Shown piece by piece: positions 1 to 9,626 of a stretch of DNA of 64,000 nt; within the stretch, counting starts at the first letter, position 1; each line of letters begins with the position of its first letter. This stretch comes from Miltoncostaea sp050250915. GTDB lineage: Bacteria; Actinomycetota; Thermoleophilia; Miltoncostaeales; Miltoncostaeaceae. Under the pieces are notes generated by a model. It was not told where the DNA came from and did not search any database. It saw only the letters and a program-made list of their open reading frames with translations. The DNA lies in NCBI GenBank assembly GCA_050250915.1, contig JBFWNT010000013.1, positions 49,894-113,893 on the forward strand, read 5' to 3'. The translations under genes and the position numbers were made by a program.

Positions 1-282
1 GTCCAGCGCGCCGGTGCGCGGGTGGGCGCCGCGGTGCCGGCGCAGGTCGATGCGGTCGACGCACTCGCCGGCCAGGCTCACCAGGGCGTCCTGCACGGCG
101 ATCGACTCGCCGGTGAGGGTGATCACGCTGCGGTGGTGGTCGGGGTCGGAGTGGACGTCGAGCACCCGCACGTGGGGCACGCGGCACGCGTCGACCAGCG
201 CCTGGATGGTGTGCGGGTCGCGCCCCTCGCTGACGTTCGGGACGGCGTACGCCTCCGGGTGGCCGGGCGACTCGGGCAGCAT
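1..282 (-). CDS. Glutamate formimidoyltransferase, N-terminal part (runs off the window)
   Basis: The visible 94 residues match the N-terminus of the formiminotransferase family, which moves a formimino group between formiminoglutamate and tetrahydrofolate in histidine breakdown. Seen: VPNVSEGRDP near residue 14, DVHSDPDHHRSVITLTGE around 42-59 and RRHRGAHPRTGALD at 81-94, all family signatures. The ATG at 282 is the only usable start, since the frame closes at a stop about 50 bases upstream without another ATG, GTG or TTG. There is no strong ribosome binding site. The gene is divergent from the exporter pair at 352. The catalytic remainder lies outside the window. Confidence 0.8.
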   Translation of the reverse strand, partial: MLPESPGHPEAYAVPNVSEGRDPHTIQALVDACRVPHVRVLDVHSDPDHHRSVITLTGESIAVQDALVSLAGECVDRIDLRRHRGAHPRTGALD

Positions 283-351
283 GTCGTCGACGACCGCCGC
301 ACGTCCTTGTGGGCCCCGGGCCCCTTCCCTATCGTTCACCAGTGAATCACC

Positions 352-2100
352 TTGCGAGTCCTCCGACGCCTGCTGCATTTCCTGCGGCCCCACACCGGAC
401 GCGTGGCCGTGACCGCAGTGAGCGCCGCCGGGCTGATGGCGTGCTCCGTCACCTTGCCATACCTGACCGGACGGGTGATCGACGACGTCGTCCGCGGCGG
501 CGACCGGGGGTCGTTGGTCCCCCTGATCTGGCTGGTCGTCGCGGTGGTGCTGGTGCGGATGGGCTTCGGCGTGGTCCGCCGGTGGGTCTCCGGCCAGGTG
601 AGCCTGGCGGTCGAGTACGACCTCCGGCAGCGCCTGTTCGCCCATCTCCAGCGCATGCCGCTGTCCTACTACGACCGCATGCCCGTCGGCCAGTTGATGT
701 CACGGGCGACCAGCGATCTCCAGACGGTCCGCTTCTTCCTCGGCTACGGCCTGATCTTCTTCTTCATGCAGGCGTTCACCCTGATCCTGGTGACCGGGAT
801 CCTGCTGTGGATGAACTGGTCGCTGGCCCTGCTGGCGCTGCTGATGGGGCCGGCCCTCGGCCTGGTGGCCTGGCGGTACAGCCGCCGCTCGAACCCCGTG
901 CTGATCGACGTCCAGCAGCGCGTGGCCCTGGTCACGGAGATGGCCGAGGAGAGCGCCGTCGGCATCCGGGTGATCAAGGCGTTCGGCCGCGAGGGCGACC
1001 GCACCGAGCGCTTCGGGGCCACCGCCCGCGGGGCGTTCGACCGCAGCATGGACGCGGCGCGGCTCCGGGCGATCTACCAGCCGCTGATGGCGTTCATCCC
1101 CCTCCTCGGGCTCGGGGTGGTCCTGACCTACGGCGGCCTGCTGACCATCGACGGGACGTTGAGCCTCGGCGACTTCGTGGCCTTCTACCTGTACCTGACC
1201 CTTCTGATGGCGCCATTCCGGTCCCTGGGGATCCTGGTGGGCCAGGCGCAGCGCGCGATCGCGGGCGGCACCCGCATCTTCGAGGTGCTCGACCGCGAGC
1301 CCGACCTGGTGGAGAGCCCGGACGCGGTCCCCCTCCCCGCCGGCGACGGTCACGTGCGGCTCGAGGGCGTCACCTTCGCCTACGGCCCCGACGAGGCGCC
1401 GGTGCTCCATGACATCGACCTCGACGTCCCCGCCGGCCGCACCATCGCGCTCATCGGGCCGACCGGCTCCGGCAAGACCACGCTCACCCAGCTGGTGCCG
1501 CGGTTCGTCGACCCGGTCGAGGGGCGCGTGCTGCTCGACGGCGCCGACGTGCGCGACGTGCGCCTGCACGACCTGCGGCGGGCGGTCGGGATGGTGTCGC
1601 AGGACCCCTTCCTGTTCTCCACGACCGTGCGCGAGAACATCGCCTACGGCCGCCCCGACGCCACCGAGGAGGAGATCCGCCGCGCCGCCGGCATGGCCCG
1701 CGCCGACGGATTCATCGAGGCGCTGCCGGACGGCTACGACACGGTGGTGGGCGAGCGCGGCCTCACCCTCTCGGGCGGCCAGCGCCAGCGCCTGGCGATC
1801 GCCCGCGCGCTGATCACCGACCCGCGCGTGCTGATCCTCGACGAGGCGACCGCGTCGGTCGACGCATCCACCGAGCGCGAGATCCAGGCGGCGCTGCGCG
1901 AGGTGATGGCCGGGCGGACGACCCTGGTCATCGCGCACCGCCTCTCCACCCTCCAGCTCGCCGACGAGCTGGTGGTGCTCGAGGGCGGGCGGATCGTGGC
2001 GCAGGGCACCCACGCCGAGCTGTACGACTCCAACGCCCTCTACCGCGAGATCCACGATGGCGGCCTCGCGCGCCCCGACCTGATCGCCCGGGACGCGTGA
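352..2100 (+). CDS. ABC exporter half-transporter (first of a pair)
   Basis: 582-residue exporter subunit with an N-terminal six-helix membrane domain (about residues 15-300) and a C-terminal ATPase. Seen: Walker A GPTGSGKTT near 367, signature LSGGQRQR near 472, Walker B VLILDEATAS near 492 and the H-loop IAHRLS near 527. All catalytic motifs look intact. The first possible start is TTG 352, directly after an in-frame stop; it gives the usual RRLLHFLRPH opening, so I kept it although no clear ribosome site precedes it. The partner follows after four bases, so they probably form a heterodimer that exports lipid, peptide or drug. The substrate cannot be told from sequence. Confidence 0.9.
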   Translation: MRVLRRLLHFLRPHTGRVAVTAVSAAGLMACSVTLPYLTGRVIDDVVRGGDRGSLVPLIWLVVAVVLVRMGFGVVRRWVSGQVSLAVEYDLRQRLFAHLQRMPLSYYDRMPVGQLMSRATSDLQTVRFFLGYGLIFFFMQAFTLILVTGILLWMNWSLALLALLMGPALGLVAWRYSRRSNPVLIDVQQRVALVTEMAEESAVGIRVIKAFGREGDRTERFGATARGAFDRSMDAARLRAIYQPLMAFIPLLGLGVVLTYGGLLTIDGTLSLGDFVAFYLYLTLLMAPFRSLGILVGQAQRAIAGGTRIFEVLDREPDLVESPDAVPLPAGDGHVRLEGVTFAYGPDEAPVLHDIDLDVPAGRTIALIGPTGSGKTTLTQLVPRFVDPVEGRVLLDGADVRDVRLHDLRRAVGMVSQDPFLFSTTVRENIAYGRPDATEEEIRRAAGMARADGFIEALPDGYDTVVGERGLTLSGGQRQRLAIARALITDPRVLILDEATASVDASTEREIQAALREVMAGRTTLVIAHRLSTLQLADELVVLEGGRIVAQGTHAELYDSNALYREIHDGGLARPDLIARDA

Positions 2101-2104
2101 CCGC

Positions 2105-3892
2105 GTGACCACCGCCGCCCCCTCCGCCCCCCGCCCCACCGCGATCGGCACCGAGCCGCCGCCCGCGCGGCGCAAGCTGCGCCGCCTGATGCCCTACTTC
2201 CGCCCCTACCTGGGCCGGACGGTGACGACCGTGATCCTGATGCTGGTGGTCACGGCGTCCGGCCTCGCGATCCCGGCGATCGCCCAGTACGCGATCGACC
2301 ACGGCATCAGCGACGGCGACAAGGGCGTCCTGATCGAGGCCGTCGGGCTCTTCGTGGTCGTCGGCCTGATCGGCTGGCTCGCCGGCTACCACCAGACGTA
2401 CCTGTCGAGCTGGGTCGGCGAGCGGGTGCTGCTGGACCTGCGCACCGAGACCTTCCGCCACCTCATGCGCCTGGAGCTCGGCTACCACGAGCGCACCCCC
2501 ACCGGGCGCTCCGTGAGCCGCCTGACCAGCGACATCGAGGCCCTCGAGCAGCTCGTGACCGACGGCGCCACGTCGCTGGTGGTGAACGGCCTGACGCTGA
2601 TCGGCGTCATCGCCATCCTCTTCGCCTACGACGCCGAGCTCGCGATGTGGACGTTCGTGATCTTCCCGGCCCTGGCGATCGGCACCGCCGTCTTCCGCGT
2701 CTACTCCACCCGCGCGTACCGCCGCACCCGCGAGCGGGTCGCCGAGGTGCTGGCGACCCTCCAGGAGACGCTGTCCGGCATGCGCGTGGTGCAGGGCTTC
2801 GGCCGCCAGGAGCCCACCGCGCGGCTGTTCGCCGAGGTCAACGACGAGTACCGCGAGGCCAACATGTCCACGATCCGGCTGTCGGGTGTCTACTTCCCCG
2901 GCGTCGAGCTGCTCTCGGGCATCGGCACCGCGATCATCCTGTACTTCGGCGCGACGATGGTGCTCGACCAGACCGTCACCGTCGGCGTGATGGTGGCGTT
3001 CGTCGGCTATCTGTCGAGCTTCTTCGACCCCATCCAGCAGCTCTCCCAGCTCTACGCGACGTTCCAGTCGGCGATGGCGGCGCTGGAGAAGATCTTCGGC
3101 GTGCTCGACACGCAGCCGCGCCTGGCAGACGCCCCCGACGCGGTCGAGATGCCGCCGCTCCAGGGCGACGTGGAGTTGCGCGGCGTGGGCTTCGCGTACG
3201 ACCGGATCCCCGTGCTCCAGGACGTGGACCTGCACATCCGGGCCGGCGAGACCGTGGCCCTGGTGGGCACCACCGGCGCCGGCAAGTCGACGCTCGCGAA
3301 GCTGATCGCGCGCTTCTACGACCCCGTCGAGGGGTCGGTGCTCATCGACGGCCACGACCTGCGCACCGTGACCCAGCGCTCGCTGCGCGACCAGCTGGCG
3401 GTGGTGCCCCAGGAGGGTCACCTCTTCGCCGGGACCGTCGCCGAGAACCTGGCGTTCGGGCGGCCCGAGGCGACCGACGAGGAGCTGTACGCGGCCGCCG
3501 CGGCCGTCGGCGCCGACGAGCTCATCGCCGGCCTGCCGGACGGGATGGACACCGTCATCAGCGAGAAGGGCTCCGGGCTGTCGGCCGGACAGCGCCAGCT
3601 GGTCAGCTTCGCCCGGGCGCTCGTGGCCGACCCGCGGCTGCTGATCCTGGACGAGGCCACCTCGTCGGTGGACCTCCGCGCCGAGGCGCGGATCGAGGCG
3701 GCGCTCCGGACCCTCCTCGCGGATCGCACCGCCATCGTCATCGCCCACCGCCTCAGCACGATCCGCGACGCCGACCGCATCGTGGTGCTCGAGGGCGGCC
3801 GCATCGTCGAGCAGGGCACGCACGACGAGCTCGTGGCCGCGGGCGGCCGCTACGCCGAGCTCTACGGCGACTGGGAGTCGGTCGCGGGCTGA
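2105..3892 (+). CDS. ABC exporter half-transporter (second of a pair)
   Basis: 595-residue membrane-ATPase fusion of the same architecture as its upstream partner. Seen: Walker A GTTGAGKST near 391, signature LSAGQRQ near 494, Walker B LLILDEATSSVD near 514 and IAHRLST near 548. The signature reads LSAGQ instead of LSGGQ, a common variant. It starts at GTG four bases after the previous stop, so the two are translationally coupled. The two-gene arrangement is typical of actinobacterial heterodimeric exporters, where one composite ATP site is often weaker. No substrate-specific feature is visible. Confidence 0.9.
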   Translation: MTTAAPSAPRPTAIGTEPPPARRKLRRLMPYFRPYLGRTVTTVILMLVVTASGLAIPAIAQYAIDHGISDGDKGVLIEAVGLFVVVGLIGWLAGYHQTYLSSWVGERVLLDLRTETFRHLMRLELGYHERTPTGRSVSRLTSDIEALEQLVTDGATSLVVNGLTLIGVIAILFAYDAELAMWTFVIFPALAIGTAVFRVYSTRAYRRTRERVAEVLATLQETLSGMRVVQGFGRQEPTARLFAEVNDEYREANMSTIRLSGVYFPGVELLSGIGTAIILYFGATMVLDQTVTVGVMVAFVGYLSSFFDPIQQLSQLYATFQSAMAALEKIFGVLDTQPRLADAPDAVEMPPLQGDVELRGVGFAYDRIPVLQDVDLHIRAGETVALVGTTGAGKSTLAKLIARFYDPVEGSVLIDGHDLRTVTQRSLRDQLAVVPQEGHLFAGTVAENLAFGRPEATDEELYAAAAAVGADELIAGLPDGMDTVISEKGSGLSAGQRQLVSFARALVADPRLLILDEATSSVDLRAEARIEAALRTLLADRTAIVIAHRLSTIRDADRIVVLEGGRIVEQGTHDELVAAGGRYAELYGDWESVAG

Positions 3893-3954
3893 TCCGCGCG
3901 GTTTCGGCGGGTTTGAGCCCGTCGCATCCTGGTGAACAGGGCTTGTGCGGATGG

Positions 3955-3960
3955 TAACGT
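3955..3960 (+). promoter_or_regulatory. Possible -10 box (TAACGT) for the sugar ABC operon
   Basis: TAACGT lies 64 bases before the ATG of the binding-protein gene, within the only intergenic space ahead of the four-gene operon. No convincing -35 was found. Weak call. Confidence 0.3.
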
Positions 3961-4023
3961 CCGGGCCGTCACGGGCTCGTGGCAATCCGCACGATCAGTG
4001 ATCCCGGACCCCAGGAGGCCGAG

Positions 4024-5334
4024 ATGGTGCCCATCCGGCAACGCGCACGATGGCGAGGACGCATCCTTGCGCTCGCCGCGTCCGCCGTCGCCGCCGCAGG
4101 TCTGCTCACCGCATGCGGGGGCTCGGACGGCCCGCCCCAGCTGACCTGGTACATCAACCCGGACCCGAACCCGCCCGACAACTTCGAGGGCCCGTTCGGC
4201 CAGGCCGGGATCGCCGACCGGTGCAGCACCGACCAGTACACGATCAAGACGGAGCTGCTGCCGCAGAGCGCCACCGAGCAGCGCATCCAGCTGCTGCGGC
4301 GGCTGGTGGCCAAGGACTCGTCGATCTCCCTGATGAGCCTCGACCCCGTGTTCACGGGCGAGTTCGCGGAGGCCGGCTTCCTGGAGCCGCTTCCCGCCGA
4401 CCTCGCCTCGGAGATGAAGGGGGCCACGCTGAAGGGCGCCGTCTCCGGAGCCGAGTGGGACGGCAAGCTCGTGGCCGCGCCCCTCTGGGCGAACACCCAG
4501 ACCCTCTGGTTCCGCAAGTCCGTCGCGAAGAAGGCCGGCCTGGACATGTCGAAGCCGGTGACCTGGGACCAGATCATCGACGCGGCCGCCGAGACCGGGA
4601 CGTCGGTCGGCGTCCAGGCCAACAAGTACGAGGGCTACGTCGTGTGGATCAACGCCCTCGTCCAGGGCGCCGGCGGCGACATCGTGAGCCAGACCCAGAA
4701 GGGCCCGGACGCGTCGGTGGACATCGGCTCGGAGGCCGGCAAGCAGGCCGCCGCCGTCATCGACAAGCTCGCCCACTCGCCCGCCGCGGAGCCGGACCTC
4801 TCGGTGTCCAACGAGGGCACCGTGCTGGGCCCGCTGGCCGGGAAGAACGGCGGCTTCATGGTCAACTGGACCTTCGCCTACAACAACTACAAGGACAGCG
4901 ACATCGCCGACGACCTCGGCTGGGCGCGCTATCCGGAGACGGTCGCCGGGCAGCAGTCGAAGCCCCCGACGGGCGGCATCAACGTGGGCGTGAGCCCCTA
5001 CGGCAGCCACGTCGACCTCGCGATGGACGCCGTGAAGTGCATCACCTCCGAGAAGGAGCAGGCGCAGTACGCGATCGAGACGGCCAACATGCCCGCGCGG
5101 CAGGCCGCCTACGACGACCCGGCCCTGAAGAAGCAGTTCCCGGCCGACCTGCTGCAGCTCTGGCAGGACAGCATCGACACGGGCGGGCCCCGCCCGGCGT
5201 CGGCCTACTGGGCCACGATCGTCAACGCGACGCTCAACAAGTGGCACCCGGCGAACTCGGTGAACCCCGACTCGACGCCGCAGTCCTCCGCGTCCTTCAT
5301 CGAGGACGCCCTCAAGGGGAAGGTGCTGCTGTGA
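4024..5334 (+). CDS. Extracellular solute-binding lipoprotein of a sugar ABC importer
   Basis: 436 residues. The N-terminus has a basic stretch, a hydrophobic core and a lipobox LLTAC with the lipidated Cys at residue 31, so the protein is exported and anchored to the membrane. The body resembles family-1 sugar-binding proteins of the trehalose/maltose type (LpqY/ThuE-like). Start ATG 4024 has GGAGG six bases upstream; an earlier in-frame GTG at 3979 lacks one. It is first in an operon with two permeases and an ATPase, which sets its role as substrate receptor. A disaccharide such as trehalose or maltose is likely, but this is inference. Confidence 0.88.
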   Translation: MVPIRQRARWRGRILALAASAVAAAGLLTACGGSDGPPQLTWYINPDPNPPDNFEGPFGQAGIADRCSTDQYTIKTELLPQSATEQRIQLLRRLVAKDSSISLMSLDPVFTGEFAEAGFLEPLPADLASEMKGATLKGAVSGAEWDGKLVAAPLWANTQTLWFRKSVAKKAGLDMSKPVTWDQIIDAAAETGTSVGVQANKYEGYVVWINALVQGAGGDIVSQTQKGPDASVDIGSEAGKQAAAVIDKLAHSPAAEPDLSVSNEGTVLGPLAGKNGGFMVNWTFAYNNYKDSDIADDLGWARYPETVAGQQSKPPTGGINVGVSPYGSHVDLAMDAVKCITSEKEQAQYAIETANMPARQAAYDDPALKKQFPADLLQLWQDSIDTGGPRPASAYWATIVNATLNKWHPANSVNPDSTPQSSASFIEDALKGKVLL

Positions 5335-5359
5335 CCCCGTCCCGCGGAAGGAGGAGCGC

Positions 5360-6283
5360 ATGACGACCGAGACGGTCGCCGCCCCGCGGATGCGGGCGAC
5401 GGACCGGTCGATCGCCGAGGAGCGCCTCGGCTGGAAGCTGGTGGCACCCGCCGTGGTCGTGATGCTCGCGGTCACGGCGTACCCGATGTTCCAGGCGCTG
5501 TACCTGTCGCTCTACCAGTACCGGGCCACGGCGCCGGCCGACAAGAACTTCATCGGCCTCGACAACTACGTCACCGTCCTGACCGACCAGCTCTGGTGGA
5601 AGGACGTCTGGAACACCGTGGTGATCATGGTGGTCAGCGTCGGCGTGGAGCTGGTGATCGGCTTCGCCTTCGCCTACGTGATGTGGAAGATCATCTTCGC
5701 GCGGGGCGTCATCCGCACGTCGATCCTGATCCCCTACGGGATCATCACCGTGGTCTCGGCGTTCGCCTGGCAGTTCGCGTTCAGCATCAACAACGGCTTC
5801 GTCAACGGGTGGCTGCCGTTCGTCGGCGCCGACTACAACTGGTTCGGCCAGCACTGGTCGGCCATGACGGCGATCATCGTCTCCGAGATCTGGAAGACGA
5901 CGCCGTTCATGTCGCTGCTGCTGCTGGCGGGCCTCGCGCAGATCTCCGAGGACATGGTCGAGGCCGCGAAGGTGGACGGCGCGACCTGGTGGCAGCGCCT
6001 CTACAAGGTGATCCTGCCCAACATGAAGGCGGCGATCATGGTCGCCGTGCTCTTCCGGGCGCTCGACGCGTTCCGCATCTTCGACAACATCTACGTGATG
6101 ACGCGTGGGGCGCAGGACACGGAGTCCGTGTCCTTCCTCACCTACCGCCAGGTGATCGAGCAGTTCGAGCTCGGCCTCGGGTCGGCGCTCTCGGTGCTGC
6201 TGTTCCTGTCGGTCCTGATCATCGCCTTCATCCTGGTGAAGCTCTTCCGGGTGGACCTGGCGGCAGCGAGGAGGGACGCCTGA
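5360..6283 (+). CDS. Sugar ABC transporter permease (MalF/SugA type)
   Basis: 307-residue inner-membrane permease with about six hydrophobic helices. The cytoplasmic EAA loop, which docks on the ATPase, is visible as EAAKVDGATWWQRLYKVILP near residue 203. GGAGGAG stands six bases before ATG 5360. It follows the binding protein by 25 bases and its TGA overlaps the ATG of the second permease, so the two are made together and form the channel heterodimer. Confidence 0.92.
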   Translation: MTTETVAAPRMRATDRSIAEERLGWKLVAPAVVVMLAVTAYPMFQALYLSLYQYRATAPADKNFIGLDNYVTVLTDQLWWKDVWNTVVIMVVSVGVELVIGFAFAYVMWKIIFARGVIRTSILIPYGIITVVSAFAWQFAFSINNGFVNGWLPFVGADYNWFGQHWSAMTAIIVSEIWKTTPFMSLLLLAGLAQISEDMVEAAKVDGATWWQRLYKVILPNMKAAIMVAVLFRALDAFRIFDNIYVMTRGAQDTESVSFLTYRQVIEQFELGLGSALSVLLFLSVLIIAFILVKLFRVDLAAARRDA

Positions 6284-7113
6284 TGCGGCAGAAGCTGAGC
6301 CCCGGCGTCATCCTCGGCAGCATCCTGATCCTGGTGTGGTGCCTGCTGCCCGTGGTCTGGATGATCATGCTGTCGTTCAAGCCCCAGTCGGAGACGGCCA
6401 CGGGCAGCCCCCAGTTCCTCCCGAAGGAGTGGACCTGGGACAACTTCAGCAGCGTGCTGCAGAACGACGACTTCCAGCGCGCGCTGATCAACTCGTTCGG
6501 CATCTCGATCATCGCCACGGTGCTCTCGGTGATCCTGGCGACGCTGGCGGCCTACGCGATCGCGCGCCTCCAGTTCCGGGGCAAGAAGCTCGTGCTGAGC
6601 CTGGCCCTCGCGATCGCGATGTTCCCCGTCGTGTCGCTGATCGGCCCGCTGTTCGACATGTGGCGGACCCTGGGCCTGTTCGACACGTGGCCCGGCCTGA
6701 TCATCCCCTACATGTCGTTCACGCTCCCGCTCGCCATCTGGGTCCTGACGGCCTTCTTCCGCGAGATCCCGTGGGAGATGGAGCAGGCCGCCCAGGTGGA
6801 CGGCGCCACCGCGTGGCAGGCGTTCCGCAAGGTCATCGTGCCCCTCGCGGCGCCCGGCGTGTTCACCGCGGCGATCCTGACGTTCTTCTTCGCGTGGAAC
6901 GACTTCGTCTTCGGGATCTCCCTCACGTCCACCATCAACGCACGACCGGTGCCGGCGCAGCTCGCGTTCTTCGTCGGCCCGGACCAGTTCAACCCGCCGG
7001 TGTCCACGCTGGCCGCGGCGTCCGTGATGGTCACCATCCCGGTGGTCCTCCTGGTGCTGCTGTTCCAGCGGAAGATCGTCGCGGGCCTGACGGCCGGCGC
7101 GGTGAAGGGGTAG
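6283..7113 (+). CDS. Sugar ABC transporter permease (MalG/SugB type)
   Basis: 276 residues, about six membrane helices. The EAA-type loop reads EQAAQVDGATAWQAFRKVIV near residue 167. Its ATG overlaps the upstream stop as TGATG. It pairs with the preceding permease to form the membrane pore of the importer, and the ATPase gene starts nine bases after its stop. Confidence 0.92.
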   Translation: MRQKLSPGVILGSILILVWCLLPVVWMIMLSFKPQSETATGSPQFLPKEWTWDNFSSVLQNDDFQRALINSFGISIIATVLSVILATLAAYAIARLQFRGKKLVLSLALAIAMFPVVSLIGPLFDMWRTLGLFDTWPGLIIPYMSFTLPLAIWVLTAFFREIPWEMEQAAQVDGATAWQAFRKVIVPLAAPGVFTAAILTFFFAWNDFVFGISLTSTINARPVPAQLAFFVGPDQFNPPVSTLAAASVMVTIPVVLLVLLFQRKIVAGLTAGAVKG

Positions 7114-7121
7114 GAGCGCTC

Positions 7122-8315
7122 ATGTCCGAGATCCAGATGAAGAACATCGTCAAGCGCTACGGCGACGGCTTCCCCGCCGTCAACGACGTCAGCATCGACG
7201 TCGACGACGGGGAGTTCCTGATCCTGGTCGGCCCGTCCGGCTGCGGGAAGTCGACGCTGCTGCGGATGATCGTGGGCCTGGAGGACATCACCTCGGGCGA
7301 CATGATCATCGGCGGCGACCGCGTGAACGACGTGCCCCCGCGCGACCGGAACCTGGCGATGGTGTTCCAGAACTACGCGCTCTACCCGCACCTGACCGTC
7401 TACGAGAACATCGCCTTCCCCCTGCGGCTCTCCAAGAAGTTCAGCAACGAGGAGATCGACCGGAAGGTGCGGGAGGCCTCGAAGACGCTCGAGCTGGACG
7501 AGCACCTGGAGCGCAAGCCGGGCAACCTGTCCGGCGGCCAGCGCCAGCGGGTGGCGATGGGGCGCGCGATCGTGCGCGACGCGAAGGCGTTCCTGTTCGA
7601 CGAGCCGCTGTCGAACCTGGACGCGAAGCTGCGCGGCCAGATGCGCACCGAGATCTCCCGCCTGCAGAAGCGGCTGGGGATCACGACCGTGTACGTCACC
7701 CACGACCAGACCGAGGCGATGACCCTCGGCGACCGCGTGGCGGTGCTGAAGCGGGGCATCCTGCAGCAGCTGGCGACGCCGCGGGAGCTGTACGAGCAGC
7801 CGGTCAACCTGTTCGTGGCCGGCTTCATCGGGTCGCCGCCGATGAACTTCATGCCGGCGACGGTGAAGGGCGACAAGGTGGAGCTGCCGTTCGTGACGGT
7901 GGACCTGCCGGAGCACGCCCGCGACGGGCGCATCCCGGAGGACACGCTGCTGATCGCCGGCATCCGCCCGGAGTACTTCGAGGACGCCACCGTCGTGGAC
8001 GGCAAGGGCGACGGCGCGACCTTCCGGGCGAAGATCGACGTGGTCGAGTGGCTCGGCAACGAGGCATTCGGCTACATCCCGTACGACGCGCCACCCGAAG
8101 TGGAGTCGCAGCTGGAGGAGCTGGCGAAGGAGCTCGACTCGGAGGCGCTGCGGACCCAGATCATCGTGGCCCTGGACTCCGCCAGCCGCATCCAGGACGG
8201 CGACGAGGCCGAACTGCACGTCGACTCCCGCCGGATGCACCTGTTCGAGCCCGGCTCGGGCGAGAACCTGACGCTGCGGACGGTCAGCGACGACGAGAAG
8301 GCCGCCGTGGCCTAA
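7122..8315 (+). CDS. Sugar ABC transporter ATPase (UgpC/MsmK/MalK type)
   Basis: 397 residues. The N-terminal ATPase has Walker A GPSGCGKST at 37-45, Q-loop VFQNYALYP near 84, signature LSGGQRQRVAMGRA near 133 and Walker B AFLFDEPLSNLD near 154. The C-terminal third is the regulatory OB-fold tail typical of sugar importers (NLFVAGFIGSPPMNF near 230). It powers the two permeases encoded just upstream and is last in the operon. Its stop overlaps by four bases the stop of the convergent DUF4032 gene, so there is no room for a conventional terminator between them. Confidence 0.93.
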   Translation: MSEIQMKNIVKRYGDGFPAVNDVSIDVDDGEFLILVGPSGCGKSTLLRMIVGLEDITSGDMIIGGDRVNDVPPRDRNLAMVFQNYALYPHLTVYENIAFPLRLSKKFSNEEIDRKVREASKTLELDEHLERKPGNLSGGQRQRVAMGRAIVRDAKAFLFDEPLSNLDAKLRGQMRTEISRLQKRLGITTVYVTHDQTEAMTLGDRVAVLKRGILQQLATPRELYEQPVNLFVAGFIGSPPMNFMPATVKGDKVELPFVTVDLPEHARDGRIPEDTLLIAGIRPEYFEDATVVDGKGDGATFRAKIDVVEWLGNEAFGYIPYDAPPEVESQLEELAKELDSEALRTQIIVALDSASRIQDGDEAELHVDSRRMHLFEPGSGENLTLRTVSDDEKAAVA

Positions 8316-9550
8316 TCCGGTCCCCCGTCCTCCTCGACGACCAGCAGGCGCTCGTCGGGGAGGCCGGGGAGCACCGCGCCCACATAGGAGTCCATCGCGG
8401 CCTCGTTGCCGACGTTGCCGCCCGCCTCCTCCGAGAGCCGGTCGCGGTGGCGCAGCATCTCGTGGAACAGCTCCGGGGGCTCGCGGCGGGAGCGCAGGCC
8501 GTCCGGCACGCGCGCGATGGCGGGCTCGTAGATCTCGCGCAGCCAGCGGTAGTCGACGACGGCCTCGGGGATGGGGGCGCCCTCCTCGTGCTCGAGCCAG
8601 GCGCCGTAGGCGGCGATGTCGTTCAGCAGCCGTCGCGCCTGGTTCTCCTGGACGCGGAGGCCGGTGCGGCTCGCGAGGGCGCGGGCGTGGTGGCCCTCCT
8701 CCACCAGCGTCGGGCGGATCCGCAGGTGCTGGCCGTCGGCGGACCGCACCAGGGCGAGCTCCTGCACGTCGAAGCCGAGGTCGTTGAGGCGCTCCATGCG
8801 GCGGTCGATCTGCCACGGCTCGTCGGCGCCGACCTCCTCCTCGCGGGTCAGCTCGCCCCAGAGGGCGCGGTAGCGCTCGCCGAAGCCCTCCGCCGCCGCG
8901 AACGGGTCGAGCCCCTCCTCGATACGGCCGGCCGCCTGGAGGTCGACGAGGCCGCCGGCGATGTTCTCGACGGCGACGTCGACGTCGTTGGCGCGGAGGC
9001 CGTCGGAGATGGAGGGGCGCTGCTCGGCGGTCTCGGCGTCCACGAGGTACACGACGAACGCGCCGGCGTCGCGGCGGAAGAGCGCGTTCGAGAGCGAGAA
9101 GTCGCCCCAGTAGAAGCCCTCCAGGTGGAGGCGGCACATCAGGACGGCGCCGCCGTCGAGCAGGCGGTCCAGCAGCCCCGGGCGGCCGCGGCGGGCGAGG
9201 AGGTAGTGGTACGGCAGCGAGTAGTCGAGGTACCGGGTGATGAGGGTGGCGCGCTCGCCCCCGTCCCCCGGCGCGCGCCACCGGGCGGTCCCGACGGCCT
9301 CGACGCAGGGCAGGTTCTCCTCCCGGAGCCCCAGGAGCATCTGGTACTCGCGCCACGCCGAGACGGCGTCGGTCTCCTTGAGGGCGTAGACGCGGTCGTC
9401 GTAGGCGACGAAGCGGACGACGTGGCGGGACACGCCGCGCGCCATCCGGACGAGGCGGTCGGACCTCCAGGCCTCGAGGGGCTCCGACCAGGGGAGGTCC
9501 AGGAAGTCCGGGTGCCCCGCGCGGACCACAACCTCAAGCTCGCCCGCCAT
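8312..9550 (-). CDS. DUF4032 protein (kinase-like fold)
   Basis: 412 residues. The first half resembles the lipopolysaccharide-kinase/InaA-like fold assigned to DUF4032 proteins: RHVVRFVAYDDRVYALKE near 43-60 could hold the ATP-binding Lys, and DFSLSNALFRRD and VYLVDAETAE later resemble catalytic and metal loops. The substrate is unknown in this family. ATG 9550 is preceded at six bases by TAACCT, so the mRNA is probably leaderless. It is convergent with the sugar ABC operon. Confidence 0.75.
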   Translation of the reverse strand: MAGELEVVVRAGHPDFLDLPWSEPLEAWRSDRLVRMARGVSRHVVRFVAYDDRVYALKETDAVSAWREYQMLLGLREENLPCVEAVGTARWRAPGDGGERATLITRYLDYSLPYHYLLARRGRPGLLDRLLDGGAVLMCRLHLEGFYWGDFSLSNALFRRDAGAFVVYLVDAETAEQRPSISDGLRANDVDVAVENIAGGLVDLQAAGRIEEGLDPFAAAEGFGERYRALWGELTREEEVGADEPWQIDRRMERLNDLGFDVQELALVRSADGQHLRIRPTLVEEGHHARALASRTGLRVQENQARRLLNDIAAYGAWLEHEEGAPIPEAVVDYRWLREIYEPAIARVPDGLRSRREPPELFHEMLRHRDRLSEEAGGNVGNEAAMDSYVGAVLPGLPDERLLVVEEDGGPD

Positions 9551-9556
9551 CGGCCG

Positions 9557-9562
9557 AGGTTA
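9557..9562 (-). promoter_or_regulatory. -10 box TAACCT, leaderless promoter of the DUF4032 gene
   Basis: TAACCT ends six bases before ATG 9550. Transcription would then begin at or next to the start codon. The same layout recurs before many genes here. Confidence 0.5.
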
Positions 9563-9580
9563 CCCGCACAGCGGCGCGTG

Positions 9581-9608
9581 TTGAGGGCGGAGGTTCGTTT
9601 GGTACCCT
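9581..9608 (+). promoter_or_regulatory. Promoter of the tRNA-Gln/tRNA-Glu operon
   Basis: TTGAGG at 9581-9586 and TACCCT at 9603-9608, 16 bases apart, resemble vegetative -35 and -10 boxes. The first tRNA begins 18 bases after the -10. Confidence 0.6.
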
Positions 9609-9626
9609 TCCACGGCGTCCGGTTGA

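Noticed and set aside
1928..3985. Long minus-strand open frame of 685 codons opposite the exporter gene
   Set aside because: Shadow of a high-GC gene: antisense to intact ABC motifs, rich in Arg/His/Gly, with no family match.
3893..4023. LacI-type operator before the sugar ABC operon
   Set aside because: No convincing palindrome with a central CG and no LacI gene in the window.
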